In this document: piece after piece, positions 25,146-36,969 of the stretch
Numbering within the stretch: the stretch's first letter is position 1
Layout: the number at the start of each line of letters is the position of its first letter
Origin: Gelatoporia subvermispora B
Taxonomy: Eukaryota; Basidiomycota; Agaricomycetes; Polyporales; Gelatoporiaceae
Length of the DNA: 64,000 nucleotides
Assembly (NCBI GenBank): GCA_000320605.2
Contig: KB445794.1
Span: 124,001 to 188,000 of the forward strand
Reading direction: 5' to 3'
Translations under genes and position numbers: made by a program
The notes under the pieces: generated by a model
Told to the model about the DNA's origin: nothing
The model's database searches: none
What the model saw: only the letters and a program-made list of their open reading frames with translations

Positions 25146-26379
25146 ACCGCAGGAAGATGTGGACGAGATGTTGCTTGTTCGAACCGTATAAACAAACATC
25201 GTTGACATCCCTGCCAGACGGGTCATGCATCTGTGGCAGAGTCGGACTGTTGCTTTCGATCCTGCCAACTTGACATAGCTCAATGGGAAAGAATCATCAA
25301 GGGGGACAGCCGTCTATCAGGAGTGCGCTGCAAAATCACCGCAAGTCACGACCGGCAGCAATCTGGCCGAGACGCGGTCACGTGTTCGCGATTCCAAAGC
25401 CCAAGGCGTGTGTGTCCACCGTCCGCAGTGCGTGCACCGCCTCCTGGCGCGGACCGGGCAGATGTGCTGACACGCTCCGGGGGCTGATAGCCGATCGAGT
25501 TGGACACTGCGCGCAGTGCGATGGTCGACGTGCGGGAGAAGCAGAGAGACACGCCGCCTCGTGCATCACGGTGAGCGCATACACGTGCCTGATTGTCGTC
25601 GAATATTGCGAGAGGGTAGACTGAAACTGACGGCGGGCGACGCGACAGTCCGTGTGTACCGGTGTCTCTGGCTGCGGGACACGCAAATGGGGTATAAACG
25701 TGATACGCACGAGTGTTCACATCGGGTTGCTACGATCTTGAATCTCGGGGTCTTGAGGGCGAGTCCGGTACGGCTAGATAGTAGGAGAAGAGAATATTTG
25801 GACCGCGAGAGTCGGAGGTCGGCATACCGATTCTTGATAATTATAGAAGACCGAAAGTCGTGCGAAAACAGAGCTCTTGAGATAGATTATAAATTAGACA
25901 GAAGGGGCAAGTCAACGTACTTTGGAAAGCATCGCACCAAACTCGCTGAGCCACGGACCATGGAGTGATAGTGGAAATGTGTGAATAAGCAAGAGTTGGA
26001 CCTGGGCAACGACAACGTCATAGAGTAGAACAGTCTGCGAGCACACAGGAAGGACGATGTTGAGGCAGACTGGAGCCCATGTTGGGGTAGCGAGTAGAGT
26101 TGCACAGATACGCGAGTATCCTGTGCAACCACTGTGCGGGGTGTTGATTCAGCGCAGGAAGTCAACGGAGCGTGATGTTCAGAGCGCGAGGGGCCCACCT
26201 CACCAGACTTGACCAGGAGCTAGCCCATGGCGAACCTAGGCAACTCTGGTATCACTGATCGGAAGGAACCTCGCTGAGGCGAACGTTACCTAGAAAACCG
26301 AAAACGTTCTGATCGGCGACAGGCCTGGCATTCGACAAATGAATAGAAGCAATAAGACGTAGAAGCCGACTTCGTCAGT

Positions 26380-27200
26380 CTTCGAAGACGTACTCTTGCG
26401 CCCCTGAGCAGCAATACGGTACGAACTGTACAGTCAAACTCGAGATTCCTAGTTGATACTGGTCTCTTTCCAGAATATATCGCGGTATCCACAGGGATAC
26501 CAGGATGTGTCGTACTAGAACATGATTCTGGTTGCCTGCGACCGGGAAGGCGCACTACGACCGCATTAGTCAAGTCAAATCAAAATGCGAGCCATCTTCA
26601 AATACACACACATCATCCAGCCGATATCGATCCCACGCGGGCACGTTCGATCCCGCTGTGGTGCGTATGCGCGCAAATGCGGGTATTCCGAGTCACGATG
26701 GATATTTTCGGGAGGGATACTCACGACGCATCAGATCTCGAATTCGAACAGACAAGAGTCCTTGTGGTGGCGACGACCATTCCATCTAAAATCCAATTTC
26801 ACCGGTCTTCGAAGACGTACTCTTGCACCCTGAGAGGTAACGCGGTAGGAACCGCACAATCAAGCACCTCTTTCCAGAATATCGGATTACCCGCAGGCCA
26901 ACCGGGGTGTGTCGAACCAGAACAAGACTCTGGTTGCCTGCGACCGAGAAGGCGCACTACGACCGCATTGGTAAAGCCAAAATCAAATACGAGCCACATT
27001 CAAATGCACACACGCATCAACCCAGCCGATATCGATCCGACGCGAGCACGTCGGGTCACGCTCTGATGCGTACATGCCAGTGTGCGTGTATGCAAATGCG
27101 GAAAGTGACGATGCGTATTTCTGGTAGGGATACTCACGCGTGACGCGTCGAAATCCGAGCTAGGGCAGACGAGAATCCTTGTGGTGGCGGCGACCATTCC
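26380..27200. repeat. two tandem ~400 bp units inside the left arm
   Basis: Two diverged direct copies, about 26380-26805 and 26806-27200, share GTCTTCGAAGACGTACTCTT, CTGGTTGCCTGCGACCG, GAAGGCGCACTACGACCGCA and the CAGCCGATATCGATCC block. Each unit contains the palindrome TCTTCGAAGA. The right arm holds the same pair, mirrored (about 40430-41240), so the tandem duplication predates the arm duplication. Confidence 0.7.
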
Positions 27201-28105
27201 GTCTGGGACAGTCGGCGGACACACTAAGCGTGCCACCGTCCGCCATCCCGACTTCGCGCTGCGGGCTGATCGTACGTGGGGCCGGAGTATTATGTGATGC
27301 CTACCGAGGCGTTTGTCGAAGATGCGGAAAATCCAGGATGAGGAGCTGGCTCGAAGCCGCTGTCGCCTGGACGACGAGCATCGAAGAGAATAACAAGCTG
27401 GAGTGCGGCCAGGTGACTGGGCCGGCGTATGCCTGGAGGAAACGTCCAGTGAGCCACTGAGAACGCGCAGCAGAAGTGCATGCACTACGTCGCGCGATAT
27501 TTGGCGTGGATTTCCCAACACCCACCGGACAGCTAACCGCAGAGGAGCCTCAAGGCAAAAACGCAGACACCCCACCATGATGTCAGGGCATCGAACTTGC
27601 GAACACAACAGCGGCGTAGCACCCGCGCTACAATAGCACGGGAAACCAGCAATCAATTCGTCACAGCCCGCCAGAAATGCACGACGGCAGGCACGTCTGG
27701 AGGCGCACTGCGCGCAGTGGGCCCGGGCACTTCGCATCAGCCGCCACACGCATCAATATCGCGACGCCGCACCGGCAGAACGCATCTCGTCACGCCTGCC
27801 AGCGCGCGTCGCGAGCCTGCTGCTTCGCGACCCGCCGGCCCCGCCTCGCGGCGGATCACAAAAGCAATTTCGGACCGCAGGACCACGCCTCCCACGAGCA
27901 CGGCGCGACGATTGCGCGCGTGACCCCGCGCGCATTTCTCTCCGGCTGCGGCGCTGCTGGAGGCGGACGGCCCGCGCGCACACACGCCCGTCGAAACGAG
28001 GTGCAGCGGGGGGCACGTGCGCGCAGGGCACAGGCGCGCCGCCGTCGCACCCCTTGCGCTAGTGAGCAGCCCGGGCTGGTGTTGCTAGCCAAGCGCGGTA
28101 TTTCG

Positions 28106-28511
28106 NNNNNNNNNNNNNNNNNNNNNNNNNNNNNNNNNNNNNNNNNNNNNNNNNNNNNNNNNNNNNNNNNNNNNNNNNNNNNNNNNNNNNNNNNNNNNNN
28201 NNNNNNNNNNNNNNNNNNNNNNNNNNNNNNNNNNNNNNNNNNNNNNNNNNNNNNNNNNNNNNNNNNNNNNNNNNNNNNNNNNNNNNNNNNNNNNNNNNNN
28301 NNNNNNNNNNNNNNNNNNNNNNNNNNNNNNNNNNNNNNNNNNNNNNNNNNNNNNNNNNNNNNNNNNNNNNNNNNNNNNNNNNNNNNNNNNNNNNNNNNNN
28401 NNNNNNNNNNNNNNNNNNNNNNNNNNNNNNNNNNNNNNNNNNNNNNNNNNNNNNNNNNNNNNNNNNNNNNNNNNNNNNNNNNNNNNNNNNNNNNNNNNNN
28501 NNNNNNNNNNN
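28106..28511. other. assembly gap (406 N) in the left arm
   Basis: Unknown bases. In the other arm the corresponding interval is only about 100 bp (around 39262-39375), so the gap size is probably an estimate, or the left arm carries an insertion. The first 49 bases after the gap (28512-28560) are identical, reverse-complemented, to 31679-31727. Confidence 0.9.
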
Positions 28512-28990
28512 TGAGGGTGAGGAAGAGCCCGGCGCTGCCGGCGTCGGGCTCGCTGGGGGACGCACGTCGGACGCGCAGGCGCACGGAGGATTTGCGGGCC
28601 CAGGCCAGCCGGGCCGGGGCTCGTCGACGCCAGCTTCGGTGCGTGCGGGCGATTTGCGCAGGCGCGCGGGTGGGGCGGGTGGAGTGTGCGTGTGCGAGCG
28701 CGGAGTGCTTGCTGTGCGCAGGCGCGGCGCCCAGAGCGGGGGCGTGCCTCGCCCGACGCGATCGGCGGCCCCCGCCCGCCCGCCGGATGCGGATCGAGCG
28801 CAATATCGAGAACGGCTGCGGGCAACATTCGATGATAACCGGCGTGCCACGCCGGATGCGCGAGGGGGGGCTGCGGGAGACGGTGTGTGGGCGCAGAGCG
28901 CATGGGGCTGCTGTGGGGTCGACGCGCCGCGTGCCCGTGCTCGTCCACGACGTGTCAGGCGGGGGCATGCAGCAGAGCAGGGCGTCCAGC

Positions 28991-31300
28991 GCCCGGCGTC
29001 CGGTGCGAAGATACGTATACGGGTGCGCGGTAGGATCCCCACAGGACGCCCGTCCCGGCGTTTGCTGGTCAGCTGGCGGAGGCGCGCAGGTGCAGTCATG
29101 TCACGGACGATGCTCGCGCGATCCGGGAATAGAATAGAAACGAGGTGCGCACGGGAGTCCAGCTGTCCAGGCTCCAGAGTTTGGGAGGGGCCGCGCTGAC
29201 GTCCCTGTGCTGTAAGAGGGTTCGGTAAGGCGCGGGGACGCGGACGGCGGACGCGTCGCAGCGCGTGGTTACCTTATACCTGCACGAGCACGCGCGATGC
29301 ACGAGGCCCGCGTCCCGCACTACGCGTTCACGCGGGGCAGACCTGGGACAACGCCGCGGACAAGGTCGCTGGACGCCTACGCGGGCTCCCTCGTCCGCGA
29401 AATCAGCCGCAGTGCGCCCTGGGTACGAGTTCGCGCACCGCCCCGGTGCAACATACAACGCGCACACCGCACACCGCACACCGCGCACAAGGGAGAGCAC
29501 CACACCGGCAGCGTTGTTGTAATCCCCCGGCGCGTCCCACGCACAGCCCTCCCGGCGGCTCGCACTCGCGTTCGACGCACCGCGCGATCAAACCTTGCCC
29601 CAGCCCATATCGGGGGGCCGGCTCCGCGCCGAGGCCGGCCCTGCCTCGTGCAGCGGCTCGCGGCGTTTCACAGCGTTTCACTGCGAGGCCCCGGCGTCAC
29701 GCAGCGCGCCGCCGAGTCATGCTGCAGCGTGCCTGTATTGGGAAGGACGGTTCCCCGAAAGGGCGGTGGTTCCCCCGTGGGTCCAGGTGGGCTTGGCTCT
29801 TGGCTCTTGGTGCGGTTTTGATGTGCGTCTGAAGCGTAGCGTGCTAGTTGCGTCGTTGCTGGAGTGAAGAACTTTGCAAAGTGGTTGCGAATCTGGGTCC
29901 GTGGTGCAAAAGCACCATCGTCAGAGGAGGCAAATGCGGCAGCCACTGTGTGCCCGTTATGGATAACCAGTTGCCTCTAATGGAAATATTGCTTTCTCCA
30001 CTTCGATAGATTGCCGCCATCTCAGATACATATACTCCCATTTTGGATGAATCGCTTATGCTCTGAGCACGTCGCTCTCAATCCGCGGTTGAACAGATCG
30101 GGTATCGAGCTGCGAATGTTGAAAAGAGTCAGTCAAGTACCCGTCACCTCGCTCCAGACGGGAGCTCGCAGTCGACAATCGCAATTTCCGATGCATCGTC
30201 CTTGGCACGCAGACAACAGTGCAGATGAGAGACTGAATTATCCTCCAACTCCTCTACTCGACATCATGTCTGTTCGTATGAAGACCCACGCCAGCTTCGC
30301 ATCTGAACCTGAACCCGCGCGCCAACCTCGCGGGCGCTCGCGCGGGGGATGACGCCGTGTCACACTAGTGCTATGCCTGCTGTCACGGTGCGGCGCGCGA
30401 GATTGATATCGACGCACTCGGGCGGCGCGTCGCGCACTAGGCTAGCTCGTATAGTACGGGCGCAAACTGGATCATGCGTCAGCAGCTGACGCATGCGGGG
30501 AGCTTGTGCGCAAAACATGCATTAATGTGCTTGGGCTGCTGCGTCGGGTGGGCGACGGACAGCGGTGTGGGGCGCCGGGCGGGCTGTGGCGAGGTGGGGT
30601 GCTAATTTAACGCAGAGTGAATGATGTGGGCTAGGGAAGAAGGGAAGGCGCGGTGCGGGTGTAGAGCGAGGCGGACGGGTCGCGAGGGCGGGCAGAAGGA
30701 CGCGTTCGATGGGCGTGATCGATGCGCGAAGAGAAGGCGCGGGGCAGGCTTCGAGGGCTTGGGCTCGCGCGTTCGGGGCATTGATCTGCGCTGCGTCGTC
30801 AGGTTTCGGCGAAATGGAATTCGATCCTCGAGACGCATTGCGGCGCCCCGGAGAGGCGCATCCCACCACGAGTCGCTCATGAGTGACGCAGGCCCGGAAG
30901 CCGGTGGAGTGCAAGGGGCACGGAGGGCACTTGGCCAGATGCGCACAGAGTGGTGTTCGGCTCGGAGGGGCGTGGCTGAGGCCCGAACATATATGGGGAC
31001 ATATTCCATTGATTGTGGCGTCAGGAGACAGCAGCCGCCGGGGCCCTCGATGCGCAGAGACAGACGTGCAGCGAGAAGAGCCCGCATCGCGCAAATTGCG
31101 GGGATGCGCGCGGGCGAGGGGATCTGCGTGCTCTGCGGAGGACGCTGCGCTGCGCTCGCTGGCAGCGTCGCGAGAGGAGGTGACAGCGCGTGACATGGCG
31201 TGACGGCGAGCGGGGCCCGATGGGATCTGGTTGCCGAGGTAGATGCAAATTACGGGCGTCTGCGCGAGGCAGGGTCGCCCTCCATTTTGAACGCACGTCC
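28991..31300. other. GC-rich, CpG-rich region without a supportable gene
   Basis: Very GC-rich DNA with many CpG dinucleotides, so long open frames occur by chance in several frames at once (for example 28639-29199 +, 29297-29821 + and 30522-31322 -). None shows a domain or consistent splicing, and overlapping frames are equally open. It may contain distal promoter sequence of the gene at 31508. Confidence 0.45.
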
Positions 31301-31322
31301 ACCTCCGCCCCGAGCCGTCCAT

Positions 31323-31507
31323 GCTATATTAACCCCAGCCCCCTCCCACCACTACCTCCCTGCGCCCCTCCCTCGTCATCGTCGACGGCGTCGGCGGACC
31401 CTCCCCGCACACCCATCCCTCCTCCTCTCCTTCGTCGTCGTCCCCTCTGCCAGCAGCCTCGTCACTCCTCCCGGCCCCTAGCACACACACCGACCACGCG
31501 CACCGCC
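31323..31507 (+). promoter_or_regulatory. TATA-like box and pyrimidine-rich leader
   Basis: CTATATTAA at about 31323-31331 is followed by a long C/T-rich stretch up to the ATG at 31508. This is a common layout for strongly expressed basidiomycete genes. The start context is GCCATGTTC. Confidence 0.5.
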
Positions 31508-33125
31508 ATGTTCGCGCAGTACTCGCCGCTCTTCACCTCGGGCCTCATGTCCGAGCACAACTCCCCCGCCCCGTCGCGCGCGCCCTCTGCCGCCGCGCAC
31601 CGCAAGCCCGTCCGCGAGAGCCTCCCGCTCACCGTCGACACCGCCTCCTTCAGCTTCTATGCCGGCGTGCACGCGCGCTCCCCCAGCGAGCCCGACGCCG
31701 GCAGCGCCGGGCTCTTCCTCACCCTCATGCCCCGCCGCCGCCAGGTCGAGGACGGCCGCTCCTTCCTCTCCCTCGACCTCGCAGAGAGCCAGAGCATGCG
31801 CTCCATGAGCCTCCGCAGGAAGGACACCGTCACCAGCCGCACCACCGCGTTTGGCCGCTCCGAGCCCAACTCACCCTCCATGATCTCGCCCGTCTCGTGA
31901 GTCGCCCGTTCGCGCCCGTGCGTGTTTGAGGGGATACTGACGGTGCCGACGCAGGTTCAGCCACGTCCCGTTCTCCTTCTCCCAGTTCGGGCTCCCTGAA
32001 CCTTCTGCTGCGCCGCCCGCTGCGCCCGCGGCCCCGATGCTTCGCCGATCTTCCCGCGAGGCCCTTCGCCTGCCGTCACCGAAGCCCGCGCCGTCTTCTG
32101 GCCTGCCCAGTCTCCCGGCACCACGGCCCATGCACAGCTCGACCTACCCGCCCAGAGCGTACGTCCCCCCTCGGTGTATGCGTCGACTTTACTCACAAAG
32201 TATTATTCTAGTCTCCCTACCCCGCCCGCCGCTTCATCCAGCACGCGTGCGCCGCACCGCCGCCGCCCGTCGAATCTCACCCTGACGCTCTCCGCCTGCC
32301 TCGCCGCAACCCCTCCGGCGCTCAGCACCCCGTCCTCGCCCATGCACCGCCCAACGCTCTCCGCGCCCTCCATCTTCTCCCCTCCGCTCCAGTCCTCGCC
32401 AATCCTCTCCCCCTCCGACCAATCCTACTTCCTCTTCTCCCCCGCCTCGCCCCGCGCCCCCACCTCGCTCCCCGCGCTCAGCCTTCCCGCCGGCTCCCCG
32501 CCGTCCTCCGGGCCGGTGTCGCCCTCATTCGACGCGCCGCCGTCCTACTCGACCGCGATCGCCTCCCCGTCGATATCCCCGCTCACCCCGCACACGCCGT
32601 ACGCGCGCGCGCTGCCCACACCGCCCGGCCCCGGCCCCGCCCCCGCTCCCGCGCGCACGCCGTCCCCGCTCAAGCCCTCGCTGTCGATGCGCTCGACCGT
32701 GTCGCACAACACGCGGCAGCTCAACCGCTCGGCGGCGCTCGCCGCGCTCGAGGGCCGCGCGGGCAGCCGCTCGCCCGGCGCCGCGGCGCGCCCGAGGAAC
32801 TTTATGAGCATGAGCGACGACGATGAGGACGAGGCGGAGGGGGGCGAGGCGGCGGAGGGGGGAGGGGGAGGATGGCGCGCTGAGGACGCGCCTGGAGGAG
32901 GCGCTGCGCGAGGCGGAGGAGGCGCAGGCGAGGGCGCGGGCGGCGGCCCAGCAGCAGCAGCAGCAGCAAAAGAGGCAGAGCGTGAGCACGGGGAGCGGGA
33001 GCGCGAAGAGCAGGAGCAGGAGGGGCACGCTCGAGAGCCTGTTCTCGCCGCTCGCGAACTTTATCGACTTTCGCGATGACGACCGGTCGACGCTGAGCTG
33101 GCTGAGCTTCGTCGAGATCTCGTAG
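31508..33125 (+). CDS. Ser/Pro/Ala-rich protein of unknown function
   Basis: Three exons, 31508-31896, 31955-32158 and 32212-33125, are joined with matching phases (2 and 2). The protein is low-complexity, rich in Ser, Pro and Ala, with SPxP and TPS motifs that suggest phosphorylation by proline-directed kinases. After an acidic stretch (SDDDEDEAEGGE) it has a short charged helix with a glutamine run (RLEEALREAEEAQ, then Q7). The conserved-looking C-terminus is LESLFSPLANFIDF and ends WLSFVEIS. The acidic region and the helix are in different frames. The switch falls in a G-rich run (about 32853-32872) where one base too many would explain it, so either the assembly has an error or the gene is frameshifted. 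Length would be about 501 residues. No membrane segment or known domain. Confidence 0.65.
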
Positions 33126-33770
33126 CGCGCCCGGCCGCGCGTGTGCTGGGGTCGTCCGTTCTCGATCATCATTTGGATAGGCCGTCCCCCCCCTCTCGCT
33201 GGACGACCTTGCTGTGTGCGCCGCGAGATGCCCTCGACGGCGCGCTATCTATTCTGCGTGCGCCCGCCTGGCTGGTCCTGCCTTTCATCGTCCCTCAGCA
33301 CTCTTCGCACCCCGGGCGCGCGCGCATCCGCATCGGAACTTCATTCTCGCTGGCTCAGCAACCGCATCGGCCCTGCATTCGTCCCGAATCTCCAAGACAA
33401 CCGCCTATTTAGCTGTCTCTATCTGCTTGCCCGCCCGCGCCCGCCGTCTGCCGCCTGCATACAGATACACCCTCCTTAGTCTAACTTACTGTGCACTACA
33501 TACTCCGCTCGTTCTCTCCGGCCCTCCCTAGTCCACATCTTACGCCATGCGTATCTTGGCCTGTACATCCCCCCTTGCTGACCGGCGCGACAACGTACAT
33601 AGCTTTTCGCTCGTGCGCGTGCGTCGCGCCGCTTTACTTACTTACTGTACGTGCTTGCTTGTCTTGTGTGTACAGAGTAGACCCAGACCCCCGCCTTCCG
33701 TGTATACTCTACTATACTGCTGCTGCTGCTACTTTCCACGCAAACTCGGCGCCCTGCGCGCTGTCCTCAC

Positions 33771-33796
33771 GTTCGTTCGCTCGTTCGCTCGTTCGG
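33771..33796. repeat. GTTCGCTC tandem repeat
   Basis: Short direct repeat of GTTCGCTC, about three copies. Confidence 0.7.
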
Positions 33797-33989
33797 TGCT
33801 TGCTCTCTCTCTGCCTCCCTATCCGACTCGCCGTCCAGCCTGTTCAGAGTGCCGCTCGTTCTCAGTTTGCTTTCCTAGTCTGATATTGCCGCGCAGGGCC
33901 GACTCGGTCCCCGGCGCGTGTCCGCATTCGGTGCGCGCCGGTGTACGTACATATAGGCGATACCCGTACACGTCAATGACAAAGTGATA

Positions 33990-34012
33990 CCCCCCCCCCC
34001 CCCCCGCGCGCG
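33990..34012. repeat. poly-C run followed by CG repeat
   Basis: Sixteen C bases (33990-34005) followed by GCGCGCGCG. This is prone to polymerase slippage and length error. Confidence 0.85.
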
Positions 34013-34118
34013 CGTCCCCGTACCGTCTGTGGCCCGGCCCGTGCAGTGCAGCGTCATCCGGATTTCGATCAGCGTGGCGCGGTCATCAGCGCGGTGTAAG
34101 TGCGACATCTGCGGCGAC

Positions 34119-34140
34119 GGGATGGGATGGGATGGGATGG
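34119..34140. repeat. GGGAT tandem repeat
   Basis: Four copies of GGGAT followed by GG. It resembles a G-quadruplex-capable strand, but with only short G runs. Confidence 0.75.
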
Positions 34141-34205
34141 CGAGATGCGCGGATGGTGGCGGCGCGGGGCCCGGGCGCGCTGATGAACAGCATGCAGGGG
34201 TCCAG

Positions 34206-34250
34206 AATACAGGAATACAGGAATACAGGAATACAGGAATACAGGAATAC
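34206..34250. repeat. AATACAGG tandem repeat
   Basis: Five perfect copies of AATACAGG (34206-34245) and a partial sixth. Confidence 0.9.
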
Positions 34251-36969
34251 GGTGTGGATGCGGTGACCGCCGCGTGCTGAGAGAGATGGTGATTGCGCGC
34301 AGCTGTTGTGAGTGAGCATGCGTCGAATCTCGATGCGTGCTGGTGCGTGTCCGAGTCTGGGGCCCTGGACGTTGGACGCCGGGGGTCCTGCGAGGTTCGG
34401 CGTTCGGGGTGTTAGTTGATTGCGCGGCGCCCTATTGGGTGCGTGCGTGCGCGCGAACAGGTGCGTCGGAGGCGGTTCGCGGAGATGGACGCGTTGTCCT
34501 GCCGCGGGCTGATGCGGGCGCAGAAGAGCTCGAGCCTATCCGGAGAGCATGCATCGAGCTGGATTCCATCATGCGCGGGGTGCGCACCTCGCGACAGCCC
34601 CGTCGCGACGCTGCACGCAGAGCAAAAGGGGTGCGCCGTATCGAGCTTCGGCGGGCCTATCAGACGCAGGCCCTTACAGTGCACCCGTGTCGCAGGCCCG
34701 AGTCCGCGCACGGAAGCTCTCGACACGGGAGCGCGCACGTCCCCGGGCGCCCTGCGCAACGCCTGCCGCCCCATTCGCCCGCGCCAGCCTCAGTGTGCAT
34801 CATGCCACCGCAACACCTCCGCGAAGCACGAGGGTCCAGCGACAGCACAGCCCGCTCAGCGACCAATGAACCCCCGGGATTTTGCGCGCAGGGTGCGCGG
34901 TGCCCGCGCTCCCAGGATATGCCAGATCGCAGCAGGGCGGCCCGCAGAGCTTATACGCCTGAAATCTTCGGGAAGTGATGCCTGCGCGACGCTGGGACGG
35001 CTGGGATGCGGCGCGCCGTTTGCGGTGCCTTTGCGCCCACCCGCCTGCGGGGCTGTGCAGTGTGACCGTGCGGAGGCGGGGAAGGTTGGGGATGGTGGTG
35101 AGATTGTGAGATGGGGGCTGCAAGTTGGATCTGTCCGGTTTGCCTATTGTCTATTCTTGCGTGGGCTGCTCACAGGCCTGGTCAAAGTTCAGTGGCCCAT
35201 CGGTTCATCGAATCATCATGCCGCTGCCCGGAGCCGCGCGAAGAGGAAGCAGCGACGAGGGGAGTGGTGACGGATGCGAAGGATGGGGCGATGACATCGT
35301 GGAGGCGAACTCTAATACGAGCTAATCCGAATACGCAGATTGTGCGATGCACGTGTGCACGCCGTGAGAGAGGATCTGCGTGCCCCCTCAGTGCGCAGCT
35401 GGGCGAGGTGATTCGGGGCTCCTGTATCCCGCATCATTCGTCTTATTCGCATTGCTGAGTCATTGCAAGTCTACGGGAGGAGCAGATGTGCCGCGAGAGT
35501 TTGGCTTAACTCAGGAACTACGTGATGAAAAGGAAGTATTGCGAAGATGCGATGGTAATTGTTTGGTGCGTCCTTCGGGTGTCAAAGATGGCGTCGTCGT
35601 TGCTAACGCGAGTATTTTCGTCTCGGTCAGTTTTAGATTTTAGGTTATGGTACCTTGTAATCTTCCTGAGCAGCCAGGCCATCGGAGACCAATATTACCG
35701 CAGGTGTAGACATACGCGCACGCGTGTGCAGGTCAGTACAGGGTCCGACGTACCCTGGTCGGGATCAATACACACGTGATTAGTATGTACTGTACCTACG
35801 TGTCGACCGTATGATCGACTGACATTGTACTGCGATGTCTCGCTTGTGCACGAGCAAGCTTTAGACCATGATTCAGATTCCGTCTCGGCTTAGTGATCTT
35901 CGGAATGGCTTGCGATCGTCGTCTTGTCTCAACATTTTCTCCATGATTTAGGGCAGCCTTGCTCACCGGGGGCCATCAGCAAGAGGATCTAAACGTACTC
36001 TAGATAGTGAGTCAAAGCCGCTCCAGTTTGCAAGGATAACTCAATGTACACCCGAAAGTATTAGTGACAGCAGGAATTGCTAATTGTACATCTCCCTTCT
36101 CCCGTGATCCCAATGGACCAGACGCCTTCTAGCTATGGGCTATCGCTTGGTCATACTGACATACCTCTCTTGTCCGCAACATTCTGGAATCGAGGTCCGC
36201 CCAGACAAATGTTGCTCCGAGGCGCGACCCTTGACGAATCACGCTTGACTCGCAATCTGTGCGCAATGTACGGCTCACGAGGTCCTCAATATCTGGCATA
36301 CCTCAGAAACGTCGGCAATTTATCGCCTAGTCTATCTACTCGGTTTTCGCGATTACGGCTGAAGTCGGGGATGTGTACGGAAATCGTACATCGAAATATT
36401 GACGAATCCTGGGATGTGAACACGTGACCGTGTTTTGGCAGTTGCTGTCGGCTGTGAGTGGCAGTGATGTGTTGCGACTGCCATGGACAGATGTCTTCAC
36501 GCTGGAAGACCTATCTCGATGGGTCATCTCCATCACTCGGTGAACGGAAGATAGCAAGACTAGGGTCTGGGCTGTACGGCTGGTACGACTCTGGACAACA
36601 TAGACTGTGATCTCCTTGTGACAACAAAGATCTTCTGCACATAACTCTTGCCTCACAGGATGTTCTGCAGATACCTTGCTACTATCTGTGCATCTCAGCA
36701 CCTGTAGATTCTGATTAGTGAGATCGCTCTGTGGCTAGGCAACGGACGTCGATCGTGTACATATCCAAGCACTTGCGCCCAACAGCCCCCTAAGTACCTT
36801 CTCGAGGGCCGAAATCGCCAGCGCGCAGCAGTGGAGCTCTACTGCAATGATGACGGTCGTCAAGCATAGACACTGTTAAGCTGGTGTGGGCGGTAGAATA
36901 GGTACTTGCTTCCACTTTTCGTCTTCTTGTCTGTGCAGGCGCATTTTATCCCCCGGCCCATTTTTCGCA

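Larger units (their letters stand above)
25145..28990 (-). repeat. left arm of a large inverted repeat
   Basis: Inverse-complement homology to 38810-43231. The outer part (25145 to about 26900) is about 90-97% similar to its partner. The inner part (about 27240-28990) is much more diverged and is GC- and CpG-rich here. The outer edge is TGCGGTGCGC, after which the two arms stop matching. No transposase, reverse transcriptase or helicase motif is visible. Open frames are preserved between arms only as far as the DNA is. It may be a non-autonomous transposable element or a segmental duplication. Confidence 0.75.
33126..36969. other. 3' flank and intergenic region with simple repeats
   Basis: About 3.8 kb. 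The first 1.2 kb is the pyrimidine-rich 3' flank of the Ser/Pro gene; then GC-rich sequence without coding support runs to about 35.4 kb, followed by AT-richer sequence. Open frames such as 34416-35270 + and 36077-36427 + have no domain or splice partners. Simple repeats are listed separately. Confidence 0.4.

Noticed and set aside
25283..25624. 113-codon open frame, nearly identical in both repeat arms
   Set aside because: The DNA of the two arms is equally similar in all frames, and the frame shows no domain, so conservation reflects the repeat and not coding.
25887..26198. 103-codon frame shared by both arms as a possible element protein
   Set aside because: No transposase, integrase, helicase or reverse-transcriptase motif; composition is not protein-like, and no neighbouring exon extends it.
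27677..29137. Long open frames through the first N run
   Set aside because: They are open only because N codons are read as X; GC-rich DNA leaves several overlapping frames open at once.
30522..31322. Overlapping 160-266 codon frames on both strands
   Set aside because: High-GC chance frames, mutually overlapping, with no recognisable family or introns.
34206..34250. Short tandem units as a possible CRISPR-like array
   Set aside because: Eight-base units without spacers in a eukaryotic sequence; a simple microsatellite.
34337..35270. 213- and 284-codon frames downstream of the Ser/Pro-rich gene
   Set aside because: Arg/Ala/Pro-rich composition typical of random GC-rich sequence; no domain and no splice partner.
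36077..36427. 116-codon plus-strand frame in AT-richer intergenic DNA
   Set aside because: No homologous pattern, no introns, and no copy in the other repeat region; left as unsupported.
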